Below, in pieces: positions 43,815 to 52,743 of a DNA stretch of 64,000 nucleotides. Below the pieces are notes generated by a model. The model did no database searches and was not told the origin of the DNA. It was given only the letters and a program-made list of their open reading frames with translations. The first letter of the stretch is position 1, and each line of letters starts with the position of its first letter. The translations under genes were made by a program, and so were the position numbers. The DNA comes from an uncultured Clostridia bacterium. GTDB taxonomy: Bacteria > Bacillota > Clostridia > Oscillospirales > Acutalibacteraceae. The stretch spans positions 1-64,000 of the forward strand of contig CAMHOE010000010.1 in the NCBI GenBank assembly GCA_946186665.1, read 5' to 3'.

Positions 43815-44126
43815 ATGTCAGTAATAGAAATAACATCAGAAAATTTCGAGGCAGAGGTATTGAAGTCCGATAAGCCGGTATTGCTTGATTTCTGGGCAAT
43901 ATGGTGCATGCCATGCAGGATGCTTTCACCTGTTATAGATGAGATAGCAGAGGAATACGACAGCATCAAGGTGGGCAAGGTGAATGTTGACGAGCAGGGA
44001 GAGCTTGCACAGAAGTTCAACATTATGAGCATACCTACAGTAGCTGTATTTAAGGATGGAAAGAATGTGAATACCTCAGTAGGAGTAAAGCCAAAAGCCG
44101 AAATACTTGATATGCTTGGACTTTGA
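43815..44126 (+). CDS. trx: Thioredoxin with WCMPC active site
   Basis: This 103-residue thioredoxin fold protein has LLDFWAIWCMPCRMLSPVID, KVNVDEQGELAQKFNIMSIPT with the cis-Pro, and FKDGKNV. The active site reads CMPC where canonical thioredoxins have CGPC, which should change its redox potential. AAGGAGTG stands before ATG 43815. It is monocistronic. Confidence 0.93.
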   Translation: MSVIEITSENFEAEVLKSDKPVLLDFWAIWCMPCRMLSPVIDEIAEEYDSIKVGKVNVDEQGELAQKFNIMSIPTVAVFKDGKNVNTSVGVKPKAEILDMLGL

Positions 44127-44151
44127 TGAATCGTTTGATTCTCGCACTTAT

Positions 44152-44203
44152 CCGCCTGACACGCTCCGTATGGGGCGTTGTTGGGCGGTTTTTGGTAATT
44201 TGA
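44152..44203 (+). terminator. Terminator after thioredoxin
   Basis: CCGCC(TGACACGC)TCC pairs with GGGGCG(TTGTT)GGGCGG, and TTTTT follows. Confidence 0.75.
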
Positions 44204-44233
44204 ATTTGTCGTTTACTATAAAACATGATTTGA

Positions 44234-44279
44234 TTGAAAAAAGTATGTAATACTGTTATAATTGGATCAGTAATTGATC
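44234..44279 (+). promoter_or_regulatory. Promoter of the YdbC-PARG-ASCH group
   Basis: TTGAAA (44234-44239), a 17-nt spacer and TATAAT (44257-44262). GATCA-GTAAT-TGATC (44265-44279) is an inverted repeat over the expected start and may be an operator. Confidence 0.7.
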
Positions 44280-44299
44280 ATCGAAAGGAAGGATTTTAA

Positions 44300-44515
44300 A
44301 TGGCGGAATTCACTTATAATATTGTCGAAGAACTCGGAGTGCTTTCTACTGGCAAAAGCGGATGGACTAAAGAAGTTAATATGATATCATGGAATGGTGC
44401 GGTACCGAAACTTGATATCAGAGACTGGGCTCCCGGACACGAAAAGATGGGAAAAGGTATTTCTTTGAATGAAGCTGAGGTTGAAGCCTTGAAGGGTTTA
44501 CTTGTAGAGAAATAA
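44300..44515 (+). CDS. YdbC/PC4-family ssDNA-binding protein
   Basis: This 71-residue protein (FTYNIVEELGVLSTGKSGWTKEVN... PKLDIRDWAPGHEKMGKGISL) matches the bacterial YdbC branch of the PC4 transcription coactivator family, which binds single-stranded DNA as a dimer. GGAAGGA precedes the ATG. It is followed after 33 nt by the PARG-like gene, probably in one operon. Confidence 0.9.
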   Translation: MAEFTYNIVEELGVLSTGKSGWTKEVNMISWNGAVPKLDIRDWAPGHEKMGKGISLNEAEVEALKGLLVEK

Positions 44516-44548
44516 CACCTTATATAATATTCAAGGGGGAGAAGTTAA

Positions 44549-45373
44549 TTGCAAAACTTAATAACTATTTTTGCGGATACAGAAGAGCTATGCAATGAGG
44601 ATATAAACCTTTCGAAATCAATTTCTGATACGATACATGATCAATACATAGTAAGGACTACCGATGATATAAAATCAATGCCCAGACAACACCGTTTTTC
44701 TATTCCTGCCAATATAGTGGTTTCTCAAAAACGCAGTTTTGAAGCGGCAAGAAGCTATCCGGATAATCGTGTATGCGTGCTTAATTTTGCTTCTGCTACT
44801 AATGTCGGAGGCGGTGTTCTTATTGGTGCGAGGGCACAGGAAGAATGTCTGTGCCGTTGCAGCACATTGTATTTTGCTATTGGTGATCCTGAAACAGAAC
44901 GGAACTTCCATATCTATCATCGTAAGCTTCTTCAATCCGGAAAAATGAACAAACTGTATAATGACGACTGTATTTTTTCACCGGGAATCACCGTAATAAA
45001 AACTGATACTGAGCTTCCACAGCGTCTGCCTGAATCAGATCGTTTTACCGTTGATGTTATAACCTGTGCAGCTCCTGATCTCAATCCGTATTATGAAAAA
45101 ATTCGAATTACAGTAGAAGAACTTAAAGAGCTTCACAAGAAGAGGGCAAAAAGAATACTTGATATTGCTGTGAGCGAAAATGAAGATGTGATGATATTAG
45201 GAGCATTTGGATGTGGTGCGTTCAGAAATCCCCCTGAGATCGTTGCTGAAGCATATCGTGAAGTAGTGAATGAATATCTTTATGACTTCAAGACAATAGA
45301 GTTTGCAGTGTATTGTCCTCCGCAAAGTGAAGGAAAAAACTTTCAAGCATTTTATAATGCTTTTACGAATTAA
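44549..45373 (+). CDS. PARG-like macrodomain protein (TIGR02452 type)
   Basis: This 274-residue protein has the poly(ADP-ribose) glycohydrolase signature GGG-x7-QEE (VGGGVLIGARAQEECLCR, about 85-102). It also has NFASATN for the ribose-binding part, IFSPGITVIK, and ILGAFGCGAFRNPPEIVAEAY. Bacterial PARG-like proteins remove ADP-ribose from macromolecules. The start is a TTG at 44549 after GGGGGAG. Confidence 0.9.
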   Translation: MQNLITIFADTEELCNEDINLSKSISDTIHDQYIVRTTDDIKSMPRQHRFSIPANIVVSQKRSFEAARSYPDNRVCVLNFASATNVGGGVLIGARAQEECLCRCSTLYFAIGDPETERNFHIYHRKLLQSGKMNKLYNDDCIFSPGITVIKTDTELPQRLPESDRFTVDVITCAAPDLNPYYEKIRITVEELKELHKKRAKRILDIAVSENEDVMILGAFGCGAFRNPPEIVAEAYREVVNEYLYDFKTIEFAVYCPPQSEGKNFQAFYNAFTN

Positions 45374-45456
45374 CGGTAAGTATGAGAAAATCGGGGATAG
45401 ATAATATATATTTTGAGACATTCGGTTTTTAAACAATTACTCAGAAAGGGAAAATA

Positions 45457-45798
45457 ATGATACACTACATGAACCTTGCGGATGATCCTTTTGAACAAAT
45501 AGCTTCAGGTAACAAAACAATAGAATTGCGGCTTTATGACGAGAAACGTCAGAAAATCAAAGTCAATGATTTTATATAATTCACTAATCTGTCAGATCAA
45601 AGAAAGCTTATTGTAAAAGTTTCAGATCTGCATATATATGATAATTTTGCGGATCTTTACAAGGATTTGCCGCTGCTGAAATGTGGATATACTGAACAGA
45701 GTATACAAAACGCAAAGTATGAGGATATGTTGGAATACTATCCGCAGGAAAAGCAAAACCAATACAAAGTCTTGGGAATTGAGATCAAACGTGTTTGA
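45457..45798 (+). pseudogene. ASCH-domain protein broken by one in-frame stop
   Basis: The reading begins MIHYMNLADDPFEQIASGNK and continues TIELRLYDEKRQKIKVNDFI, an ASCH-domain start, then meets TAA at 45577-45579. The same frame continues without another stop through FTNLSDQRKLIVKV ... YKVLGIEIKRV to TGA at 45796-45798, 113 residues in all. In ASCH proteins this position usually reads D-x-I-x-F, so a GAA-to-TAA change is a simple explanation. ASCH proteins bind RNA or modified bases. AAGGGA precedes the ATG. Confidence 0.8.
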
Positions 45799-45801
45799 CA
45801 G

Positions 45802-45921
45802 ATAATTTCAGGAGCTGTTTTTTAAGTGAATATTTATTCTGTTATTATAAAAATGATTTCTATGTAAACCAAGAAATAATCTCAGGAACTGTTTTTAGAA
45901 GTGGATCTTTTATGTAAACCA
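45802..45921. repeat. Degenerate tandem repeats after the ASCH gene
   Basis: ATAATTTCAGGAGCTG (45802) recurs as ATAATCTCAGGAACTG (45876), and ATGTAAACCA occurs at 45862 and 45912. No gene is seen in 45799-46420; besides these repeats it holds the terminators and palindrome listed next. Confidence 0.6.
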
Positions 45922-46025
45922 GTTGATAAAAACATAGAATGCGATATGCGTGTTTCAGAATAAAAATAATTCAAACATATGCTCGGCAGCTTGAGAAAAC
46001 AATCCGTAAAATATGTTCTTATGAT

Positions 46026-46096
46026 CGATAGAATGTAAGCAGCCGTTCAGTGTGTTTGTTTACTGACATTCGTCTGCTTGCATTCTATCGGTTTTT
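46026..46096 (+). terminator. Strong long-stem terminator
   Basis: CGATAGAATG (46026-46035) pairs with CATTCTATCG (46081-46090), and AAGCAG pairs with CTGCTT inside; TTTTT follows. It lies 230 nt beyond the ASCH gene, so it could also end a small untranslated RNA. Confidence 0.75.
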
Positions 46097-46106
46097 CTCT
46101 CCTCTC

Positions 46107-46136
46107 AATGTCCCAAAACATTAATTTTGGGACATT
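46107..46136. repeat. Perfect 12-bp inverted repeat
   Basis: AATGTCCCAAAA (46107-46118) and TTTTGGGACATT (46125-46136) have a 6-nt loop and no T-run. The purpose is unknown. Confidence 0.8.
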
Positions 46137-46365
46137 CGCTATTATGTTTTGTCTATCCTCTGCTCATTTGTAGTATTCTATTGGTAGTATGTTTTTGATA
46201 ATATTTGATTACCATAGCTATGTTTAAATGATACATCGAAAAGTTCCTGAAAAACATCAAAAGCTTTATAAAATCCATCATACAAAAAATTGTCATAAAA
46301 GCTGGTAAAGTCATCAATATTCGCTTTAAAAACGGTATTAGAGCACAAGTTTCTGTATAAGGAAT

Positions 46366-46415
46366 AAAAAGATATAAGCCGGAAAAAATCCCTTTAAATC
46401 GGGCTTTTCCGGCTT
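46366..46415 (-). terminator. Terminator of queA
   Basis: AAGCCGGAAAA and TTTTCCGGCTT (46376-46386 with 46405-46415) form an 11-bp stem, followed on the minus strand by ATATCTTTTT. Confidence 0.8.
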
Positions 46416-46420
46416 GAATA

Positions 46421-47464
46421 TTATTTATCATATATCCTGCTTCCAATAAACATCGCATCACCGAAGCTGAAAAACCTGTATTTTTCTTCAACGGCTGTTC
46501 TATATGCGTTCATTACGTTATCAAAGCCTGCAAATGCAGATACGAGCATGATCAGTGTACTTTCCGGCAAGTGAAAATTTGTGATGAGTCCATCAAGGAC
46601 TTTGAACTCAAAGCCGGGATAAATAAAAATATCTGTCCATCCTTCGCTTGCTTTTATACAGCCTTCTTTCTTTGCAACGGATTCAAGTGTACGGCAGCTT
46701 GTGGTTCCAACTGAAATAACACGTCCTCCGTTTTTCCTTGTTTCATTTATAAGATCAGCTGTTTTCTGTGGCAGCTCATAGTGTTCAGAGTGCATTTTAT
46801 GTGCAGTAACGTCATCGACTTTAACAGGCCGGAAGGTTCCAAGACCCACATGGAGAGTTACAAATCCAATCTTTACTCCCTTTTCCTCAGCTTTTTTCAA
46901 TAATTCTTTTGTGAAATGCAATCCCGCTGTTGGTGCTGCTGCGGAACCAAGCTCACGGCTATAAACAGTCTGATAGCGTTCCTTATCCTTCAGCTTTTCG
47001 TGGATATATGGCGGCAGAGGCATTTGTCCAAGCTTATCAAGGTTTTCATAAAAGCTTCCTTCACACTCGAATTCAACTATTCTGTTGCCGTCTTCGGTAA
47101 CATCAGCCACTGTACAGGTCATTATTCCATCACCAAAAATAAAATGTGTACCGATTTTGGCTTTTTTTCCGGGTTTGGTAAGAGTTTCCCAACGCTTGTT
47201 TTCAATATGACGAAGCAGCAAAAACTCTACGTTTGCGCCTGTATCTTCTTTAATACCAAATATTCTGGCAGGAAGTACCCTGGAATCGTTCAGTATCAGA
47301 CAGTCGCCTTTATGCAGATATTCAAGAATATCGCAGAAATGTCTGTGTTCCAGCTCACCTGTATTCCTGTCCATAACAAGCATACGAGAACTGTCTCTGG
47401 GTTCAACGGGAGTTTGTGCTATAAGCTCTTCAGGCAGATCATAATAGAAATCACTTGTTTTCAT
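46421..47464 (-). CDS. queA: S-adenosylmethionine:tRNA ribosyltransferase-isomerase
   Basis: QueA transfers and isomerises the ribosyl part of SAM onto preQ1-modified tRNA to make epoxyqueuosine. The 347-residue protein begins [19 protein letters not shown] and has the family marks [24 protein letters not shown], the [10 protein letters not shown] motif, and [19 protein letters not shown]. The length is typical. AAGGAGG stands before the ATG. No tgt is adjacent. Confidence 0.97.
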   Translation of the reverse strand: MKTSDFYYDLPEELIAQTPVEPRDSSRMLVMDRNTGELEHRHFCDILEYLHKGDCLILNDSRVLPARIFGIKEDTGANVEFLLLRHIENKRWETLTKPGKKAKIGTHFIFGDGIMTCTVADVTEDGNRIVEFECEGSFYENLDKLGQMPLPPYIHEKLKDKERYQTVYSRELGSAAAPTAGLHFTKELLKKAEEKGVKIGFVTLHVGLGTFRPVKVDDVTAHKMHSEHYELPQKTADLINETRKNGGRVISVGTTSCRTLESVAKKEGCIKASEGWTDIFIYPGFEFKVLDGLITNFHLPESTLIMLVSAFAGFDNVMNAYRTAVEEKYRFFSFGDAMFIGSRIYDK

Positions 47465-47487
47465 TTTCCCTTCCTCCTTATGGATGT

Positions 47488-47521
47488 TGAAAAATCCCCC
47501 GACCGTAAATAAGTCGAGGGA
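47488..47521 (-). terminator. Terminator of pckA
   Basis: A 10-bp stem (47493-47502 with 47512-47521, one G-T/mismatch position) is followed on the minus strand by TTTTTC. Confidence 0.8.
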
Positions 47522-47551
47522 TCTCTATTTGAACAATAAAACGAAACGATA

Positions 47552-49249
47552 TTATTCTGACAGTTCGTCAACGAGCTTCTGAAGTGCTTCAAGAGCTTCA
47601 TCGGGAAGCTTGTCATAGCCGCCCTTCTTCTCGGCAAAGCCCTTTACAGCGTCAACACGGTTTTCCATTGCACTCTTGAGTGCAGCCTTATAGTCAGGAT
47701 CATCAAGGTTCGGAGTAAAGCCTTCCCAATTAAGAATTTCGATATCCTCAAAGGGTCCCCACTTCTCAAACTTTGCTGTACCCTCTACGATAGCTTCGAG
47801 TACGCCAAGAGTGTCTTCTTTCTGTACTTTTTTACCCATGAAATCGCCTGTGTTTACGATGTAGCAAGCAACGTTCTTTTCCTCAACAAGCTTCTTGAAC
47901 TTTACATAGTCGTTAACAAGAGGATATGTTCTGAACGGGTTAGCATAAGGAACGATACGAAGTGCATTCATATCAGTGCCTGCCTTAACACGTTCTGCTG
48001 TTGAAGTCTTTGTTGCAAGAGTTGCACCCATTACTGATGCGAGAGCAGCACCGCTGAGCTTTACGCAAGGCGGGATAGTAGGATCCTTCATGATCCAGAT
48101 AATAGAGTTTACAGGTGAGCTGATCTTATCAACACGGTTGGGAGACCAGAGCTTTGACTTGATAGCACGGCCGTTGCCGTTTCTGATATCCTCTGTTACG
48201 AGCTGGATCTTACCCTCATCATCCTTTGTGCAGGAACAGTTCTGAACAGAAAGGAGATATTTGTTATCGGGGCAGCCTGTGGGATAGTCAGCTGTTTTAT
48301 CGAAATATGAAGGCTCCAGCGCGATAGAAGCACAGGTATCGGAGTTGATGATGAAAGCATCATCATGAAGAACAGTGATACCGGGATATTTACCATCATG
48401 TTTAGCGTGTGTAAGTGTTGATTTGCCTGAGCCTGAGAGACCAAATACAGAAGCAACATATTTGCTGCCGTCTGCAAGTGTATACTCCTTCTGACCGCCG
48501 TGACAGGAAGCGTAACCGTTACGGTTAGCAATAGCCCATGCGATAGTCAGTGTACCCTTCTTATGCTCGCCGAAGTATTTCATACCGAGGATAGCGGCAC
48601 AGTTCTGTTCTGTGTCGAAATAGCAGCAGGTAAGGTCATCAGAAAGACAGCTGTAGTCTACATCAGGAGAAGCTGTGGGAGTCCACTGAGGATCCGAGAA
48701 AATGTAGATGTCAGGCTCATTTCCGCCGCCTACAGGCTGTGAATCACGGTACATTTTAGCATATGTATCGTTTATATACTGGAAGTTGAGCAGCCAGTTA
48801 TACATCAGCATTTCCTCTCCCTCAGGGATGAGGAGATGTGCCTTTACCATGAATTCAGGATCAAGACCGATATAGGCTGTTGCATGATAAAGCTTCTTGA
48901 AGCGTGTCTTGTAAACAGCATCCATTACAACCTTGTCAAGCTTTGTGTCATCCACACCAGGCTCGCCCTTAATGCGTCTTGCTGCTGCATATCTGCCTGT
49001 TACAGCACCGTCATTGAAGAGAAGTACCTTTGCCTCAGCAGGAAGACCTACTTCCTCAGCTTTGTAGATAGGCATATCTGTTACTACAGTACCGGGTGAG
49101 TTCTTTGCGAGGTTATATGCCTCAGCAAGAGAATTTACCTCTACAACATTATTGCCGTAGAAAGCACCTTCAATGATTGAACGGGTCTTAGAAAAACCCA
49201 CTTTTCCTTTTCCTATTTCCGATATAGGATAGTTCGCTTTGGTTGACAT
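47552..49249 (-). CDS. pckA: Phosphoenolpyruvate carboxykinase (ATP)
   Basis: PckA interconverts oxaloacetate and PEP with ATP/ADP. In fibre-degrading Ruminococcus-type anaerobes it commonly works toward oxaloacetate for succinate formation. The 565-residue protein has the kinase-1a P-loop FGLSGSGKSTLTHA, HDDAF for the kinase-2 motif, and the SGAALASVMGATLATKTSTAERV region. It is the divergent ATP-type group rather than the E. coli-like one (GSGKS rather than GTGKT). A TTGACA-17-TAAAAT promoter lies 76 nt upstream. Confidence 0.93.
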   Translation of the reverse strand: MSTKANYPISEIGKGKVGFSKTRSIIEGAFYGNNVVEVNSLAEAYNLAKNSPGTVVTDMPIYKAEEVGLPAEAKVLLFNDGAVTGRYAAARRIKGEPGVDDTKLDKVVMDAVYKTRFKKLYHATAYIGLDPEFMVKAHLLIPEGEEMLMYNWLLNFQYINDTYAKMYRDSQPVGGGNEPDIYIFSDPQWTPTASPDVDYSCLSDDLTCCYFDTEQNCAAILGMKYFGEHKKGTLTIAWAIANRNGYASCHGGQKEYTLADGSKYVASVFGLSGSGKSTLTHAKHDGKYPGITVLHDDAFIINSDTCASIALEPSYFDKTADYPTGCPDNKYLLSVQNCSCTKDDEGKIQLVTEDIRNGNGRAIKSKLWSPNRVDKISSPVNSIIWIMKDPTIPPCVKLSGAALASVMGATLATKTSTAERVKAGTDMNALRIVPYANPFRTYPLVNDYVKFKKLVEEKNVACYIVNTGDFMGKKVQKEDTLGVLEAIVEGTAKFEKWGPFEDIEILNWEGFTPNLDDPDYKAALKSAMENRVDAVKGFAEKKGGYDKLPDEALEALQKLVDELSE

Positions 49250-49324
49250 TGTTTTGCCCCCTATACTTATTCTCTTGTGGAAAGCAACAGGATATGGATA
49301 TCCTATTATTTTCCTTCATAATAT

Positions 49325-49353
49325 ATTTTACTTCTACCTTATAATTTTGTCAA
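49325..49353 (-). promoter_or_regulatory. Promoter of pckA
   Basis: On the minus strand TTGACA (49353-49348), a 17-nt spacer and TAAAAT (49330-49325). Confidence 0.85.
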
Positions 49354-49357
49354 GGCA

Positions 49358-49405
49358 AATAAAACAAAAACTGCACTTTGTCGAAATAAAATGCAGTTTT
49401 TGTTT
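49358..49405 (-). terminator. Terminator of alaS
   Basis: AAACAAAAACTGCA (49362-49375) pairs perfectly with TGCAGTTTTTGTTT (49392-49405). The T-rich arm is on the 3' side of both strands. It directly abuts the pckA -35 box. Confidence 0.85.
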
Positions 49406-49507
49406 GAATTATATTCAAAAAACTATAAATTAGTGATGAATATAAACGGATACACAAAAATATGAATAATTGGTTAGATAATAATTCAAAATCTGGTTAA
49501 AAATATT

Positions 49508-52138
49508 TTACTTTGAAAGGAAAGAAAGAATGATGTCGTCTGATCTTTCCAGAGCGTCGTTTATCTTGGAGATATCGCCTACACCAGCCATAGCTCTTTC
49601 GGGTTTTCCTCCGCCTCTTCCGTTAACGATCTCGGCGATTTGTTTTATGATCTTGCCTGCGTGCATTCCGTTTGACTGTGATTCTTTGCCGCATACAACT
49701 GCGAGATTAGCCTTGTCGCCATCCACGCCAAAGAGTACAGCAACACCCTGCGGCGCGGTTTCCAGTACACGGTCACACATTACCTTAAGTGCAGCTGAAT
49801 TTGTTCCGTCAAATCTGCCCTTGATAATGCGAACACCATCTATTACCTTTGAAACCGAGAAGAGGTTCTCCAGTGACATAGAGGAAATCTTTGAAGTGAG
49901 TCTTTCTATCTCCCTGTCCTTTTCTTTAAGCTCGCTTACAGTGTTTTCGCATGATGAAACAAGCTTGCTGACGTTTGTCACTCTCAGAGCTTTCATTGCC
50001 GACTCAGTTATATCTGCATACTCATCAAGCATTTTCAGAACGCCTGTACCTGTCACAGCTTCAATTCTTCTGACGCCGGAAGCTACAGAACCCTCACTGC
50101 GTATTCTGAAAAGACCTATCTTTGATGTATTGCCGATGTGTGTACCGCCGCAGAACTCTCTTGAAAACTCATCTATCATTACCACTCTTACTATGTCACC
50201 GTACTTCTCGCCGAAGAGTGCCATAGCTCCAAGCTTCTTTGCTTCATCTATAGGCATTTCTTTTGTTACCACGTCAATGCCCTTGAATATTTCTTCGTTT
50301 ACAAGAGTTTCTATCTTTTTCAGTTCCTCATCTGTAAGAGCTGAAAAATGTGTAAAGTCAAATCTGAGCCTGTCAGCATCAACAAGCTGACCTGCCTGTT
50401 CAACATGAGTACCGAGTACCTTTCGGAGAGCCGCCTGCAAGAGATGTGCAGCGGTATGATTGCGCATGATAGAATATCTGTTTTCTTTATTGACCTGTGC
50501 TTTTACGGTCTGACCAACTTCGATAGTTCCCTCAGCAATAACACAGCGGTGCATATAAATTCCGTTGTTGTCCTTTACTGTATCAAGCACCTCAAGCTTT
50601 GCATTGTCTGTAAGTATAATTCCCTTATCGCCTACCTGTCCGCCGCTCTCAGCGTAGAACGGAGTTTTATCAAGTACAGCAACGATCTCATCTCCGGTGC
50701 CGCCGAATTCAACAAGCTCACCGTCCGATACGACAGCAAGAAGCTTTGCTTCAGCTTCAAGCTCGCTGTAGCCGACAAATTCAGTTTTTTCAATGCCGCC
50801 AAAATCTACAGAGTCACTGAGCCACGCATCAGCACCAGCATTTTTGCGGGCTTTCTTTGCTCTTTCCTTCTGTTCTGTGAGAAGCTTATTATAGCCGTCC
50901 AGATCCACAGTAAAGCCTTTTTCCTCTGCGACCTCACGAATAAGATCTATCGGGAAGCCGAAGGTATCGTTCAGTCTGAAAGCGTCCTCACCCGAAATGC
51001 GGTTGACTTCGGAATTTTTAATAATATCGTCCAGCAAAGCAAAGCCCTGATCCAGAGTCCTGCCAAAGCTCTCTTCCTCGCTTTTGATAACCTTTACTAT
51101 CCAATCGCGTTTTTCGGAAAGCTCCGGATAATATGGATTTTCCTGAATAACTGTATCTACTACTTTATAAAGGAAGCTTTCCTTGACACCCAGAAGTCTT
51201 CCGTGACGTGCTGCACGGCGAAGCAGTCTTCTGAGAACATATCCTCTTCCCTCGTTTGATGCAATTACACCGTCAGCAATCATAAATGTAGTGCTTCTGA
51301 TATGGTCAGTTATTACTCGAAGGGAGATATCGCTCTTTTCATTTTCGCCATAGCTCACGCCTACAAGCTCGGATATCTTTTTCATGATGTTCTGTACCGT
51401 ATCCACAAGGAAAAGGTTGTCCACACCCTGCATTACACAGGCAAGTCTTTCAAGACCCATTCCTGTGTCTATATTCGGGTGATCCATCGGTTCATAATTA
51501 CCCTTGCCGTCACTTACAAACTGCGAGAACACATTGTTCCAGACTTCAACATATCTGTCACATTCGCAGCCAACACCGCAGGTGGGCTTTCCGCAGCCGT
51601 ACTTTTCACCTCTGTCAAAATACAGCTCTGTACAGGGTCCACATGGACCTTCGCCATGCTCCCAGAAATTATCCTCTTTTCCAAGTCTTACGATATGTGA
51701 TGGGTCTACGCCAACATTTTTTGTCCAGATTTCAAATGCTTCATCATCGTTTTCGTAGATGGAAATATATATTTTCTCCGCAGGCATTTCAAGCACCTTT
51801 GTAAAGAATTCCCATGCCCACTGAGTAGCTTCCTTTTTGAAGTAATCCCCGAAGGAGAAATTGCCAAGCATCTCGAAGAAGGTACCATGACGAGCTGTTA
51901 TTCCCACACGTTCGATATCAGGAGTGCGGATGCACTTCTGGCAGGTAGCTACACGCTTTCTCGGCGGAGTTACCTCACCTGTAAAATACTTTTTCATCGG
52001 CGCCATACCTGAGTTGATAAGCAGCAGGCTGTTATCGTTTTTCGGTATCAGCGGAAAGCTTGGCAGCCTGAGATGTCCCTTTTCCTCAAAAAAAGACAAA
52101 AACATTTCTCTGAGTTCATTTAGTCCTGTCCACTGCAT
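49508..52138 (-). CDS. alaS: Alanyl-tRNA synthetase
   Basis: AlaRS is a class II synthetase. The 876-residue protein has motif 1 (FLSFFEEKGHLRLPSFPLIP), motif 2 around RVATCQKCIRTPDIERVG, ARHGTFFEMLGNFSFGDYFK, and motif 3 (IDTGMGLERLA). The editing domain zinc motif is present (NHTAAHLLQAAL with HxxxH, and EFCGGTHIGNTSKIG), and the C-terminal DHHA1-like domain ends in GGGKPERAMAGVGD. It is controlled by the T-box leader upstream. Confidence 0.97.
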   Translation of the reverse strand: MQWTGLNELREMFLSFFEEKGHLRLPSFPLIPKNDNSLLLINSGMAPMKKYFTGEVTPPRKRVATCQKCIRTPDIERVGITARHGTFFEMLGNFSFGDYFKKEATQWAWEFFTKVLEMPAEKIYISIYENDDEAFEIWTKNVGVDPSHIVRLGKEDNFWEHGEGPCGPCTELYFDRGEKYGCGKPTCGVGCECDRYVEVWNNVFSQFVSDGKGNYEPMDHPNIDTGMGLERLACVMQGVDNLFLVDTVQNIMKKISELVGVSYGENEKSDISLRVITDHIRSTTFMIADGVIASNEGRGYVLRRLLRRAARHGRLLGVKESFLYKVVDTVIQENPYYPELSEKRDWIVKVIKSEEESFGRTLDQGFALLDDIIKNSEVNRISGEDAFRLNDTFGFPIDLIREVAEEKGFTVDLDGYNKLLTEQKERAKKARKNAGADAWLSDSVDFGGIEKTEFVGYSELEAEAKLLAVVSDGELVEFGGTGDEIVAVLDKTPFYAESGGQVGDKGIILTDNAKLEVLDTVKDNNGIYMHRCVIAEGTIEVGQTVKAQVNKENRYSIMRNHTAAHLLQAALRKVLGTHVEQAGQLVDADRLRFDFTHFSALTDEELKKIETLVNEEIFKGIDVVTKEMPIDEAKKLGAMALFGEKYGDIVRVVMIDEFSREFCGGTHIGNTSKIGLFRIRSEGSVASGVRRIEAVTGTGVLKMLDEYADITESAMKALRVTNVSKLVSSCENTVSELKEKDREIERLTSKISSMSLENLFSVSKVIDGVRIIKGRFDGTNSAALKVMCDRVLETAPQGVAVLFGVDGDKANLAVVCGKESQSNGMHAGKIIKQIAEIVNGRGGGKPERAMAGVGDISKINDALERSDDIILSFLSK

Positions 52139-52175
52139 TTTTCTTCACCCTTTGTCTGAAATTCTTTTTTCGGTA

Positions 52176-52405
52176 AATAAAAAACGAAGCCCGTCACCCA
52201 ATGGGACGAAAAGCTCCGTGTTACCACCCAAATTGCACGCTAATAAAAGCGTACCTCTCAACAGCCTTATCGCGGCACAAACGCTGCGGTTTTCCGCAGT
52301 GCTCCGAGTCAGCCCGAATATCCTTTCCGTAAGGGTCTTGCACCAACTGACCCATTCTCTGTATGCGGCGGTGTTATTCTTTTTCTCATCACAGCATTAT
52401 GGGAA
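52176..52405 (-). ncRNA. T-box leader of alaS
   Basis: Read on the minus strand, the T-box sequence GGGTGGTAACACGGAG maps to 52214-52229. It is followed by the terminator hairpin (GACGGGCTTCG arm, T-run near 52179-52184). Stem I begins near 52400, with the AGAGAATGGGTCAG...GGTGCAAGACCC arm. GCT at 52313-52311, in CGGGCTGACTC, is the probable alanine specifier codon. Uncharged tRNA-Ala would allow read-through into alaS. Confidence 0.92.
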
Positions 52406-52437
52406 CCTCTAAAAACCTCCTTCACGGACATTTTTCT

Positions 52438-52524
52438 GTGAATTTTCTCGCATACTGCGTTGTCAAGCCTTTTAATACACAAAGTATTAATGCGGCTTTC
52501 CGCCTTGTCTGCGAAAAAATTCAC
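52438..52524. repeat. Large imperfect palindrome in the alaS 5' region
   Basis: GTGAATTTTCTCGCA (52438-52452) and TGCGAAAAAATTCAC (52510-52524) pair at 14 of 15 positions. Smaller inverted repeats lie inside (TTAATAC/GTATTAA, AAGCC/GGCTT). It lies between the promoter and the T-box and looks like an inserted palindromic repeat element. Confidence 0.75.
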
Positions 52525-52587
52525 GGGCGCAAACTGCCTCGTGTCCCGGTTTTTAGAGAACCCCTATATATAATTTTACAATATACT

Positions 52588-52615
52588 ATTATAATGATTT
52601 TTGCCGCATTGTCAA
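52588..52615 (-). promoter_or_regulatory. Promoter of the alaS T-box transcript
   Basis: On the minus strand TTGACA (52615-52610), a 16-nt spacer and TATAAT (52593-52588). Confidence 0.8.
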
Positions 52616-52743
52616 GAGTCAAAAAGAACAACAGTTAAGAACCGATAGAATTATTTTTGTTTCTAAGTGCAAAAATCGCCCGATGTTTATTGTTTATGCG
52701 TGTATGATATGATATAATCCGATTATTAAGGAGGATAAGGTTT

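Noticed and set aside
45802..45921. CRISPR-like or IS end repeats
   Set aside because: Repeats are degenerate with unequal spacing, and no cas or transposase gene is present.
46153..46491. Minus-strand reading frame of 112 codons beyond queA
   Set aside because: It starts inside the queA 3' end in another frame and crosses the queA terminator. No ribosome site or family text is visible.
50348..51259. Long plus-strand frame opposite alaS
   Set aside because: It is antisense to a complete alaS with all synthetase motifs; no ribosome site precedes it.
52309..52524. Minus-strand frame of 71 codons in the alaS leader
   Set aside because: It runs through the palindrome and T-box stem I, which explain the sequence as RNA structure.
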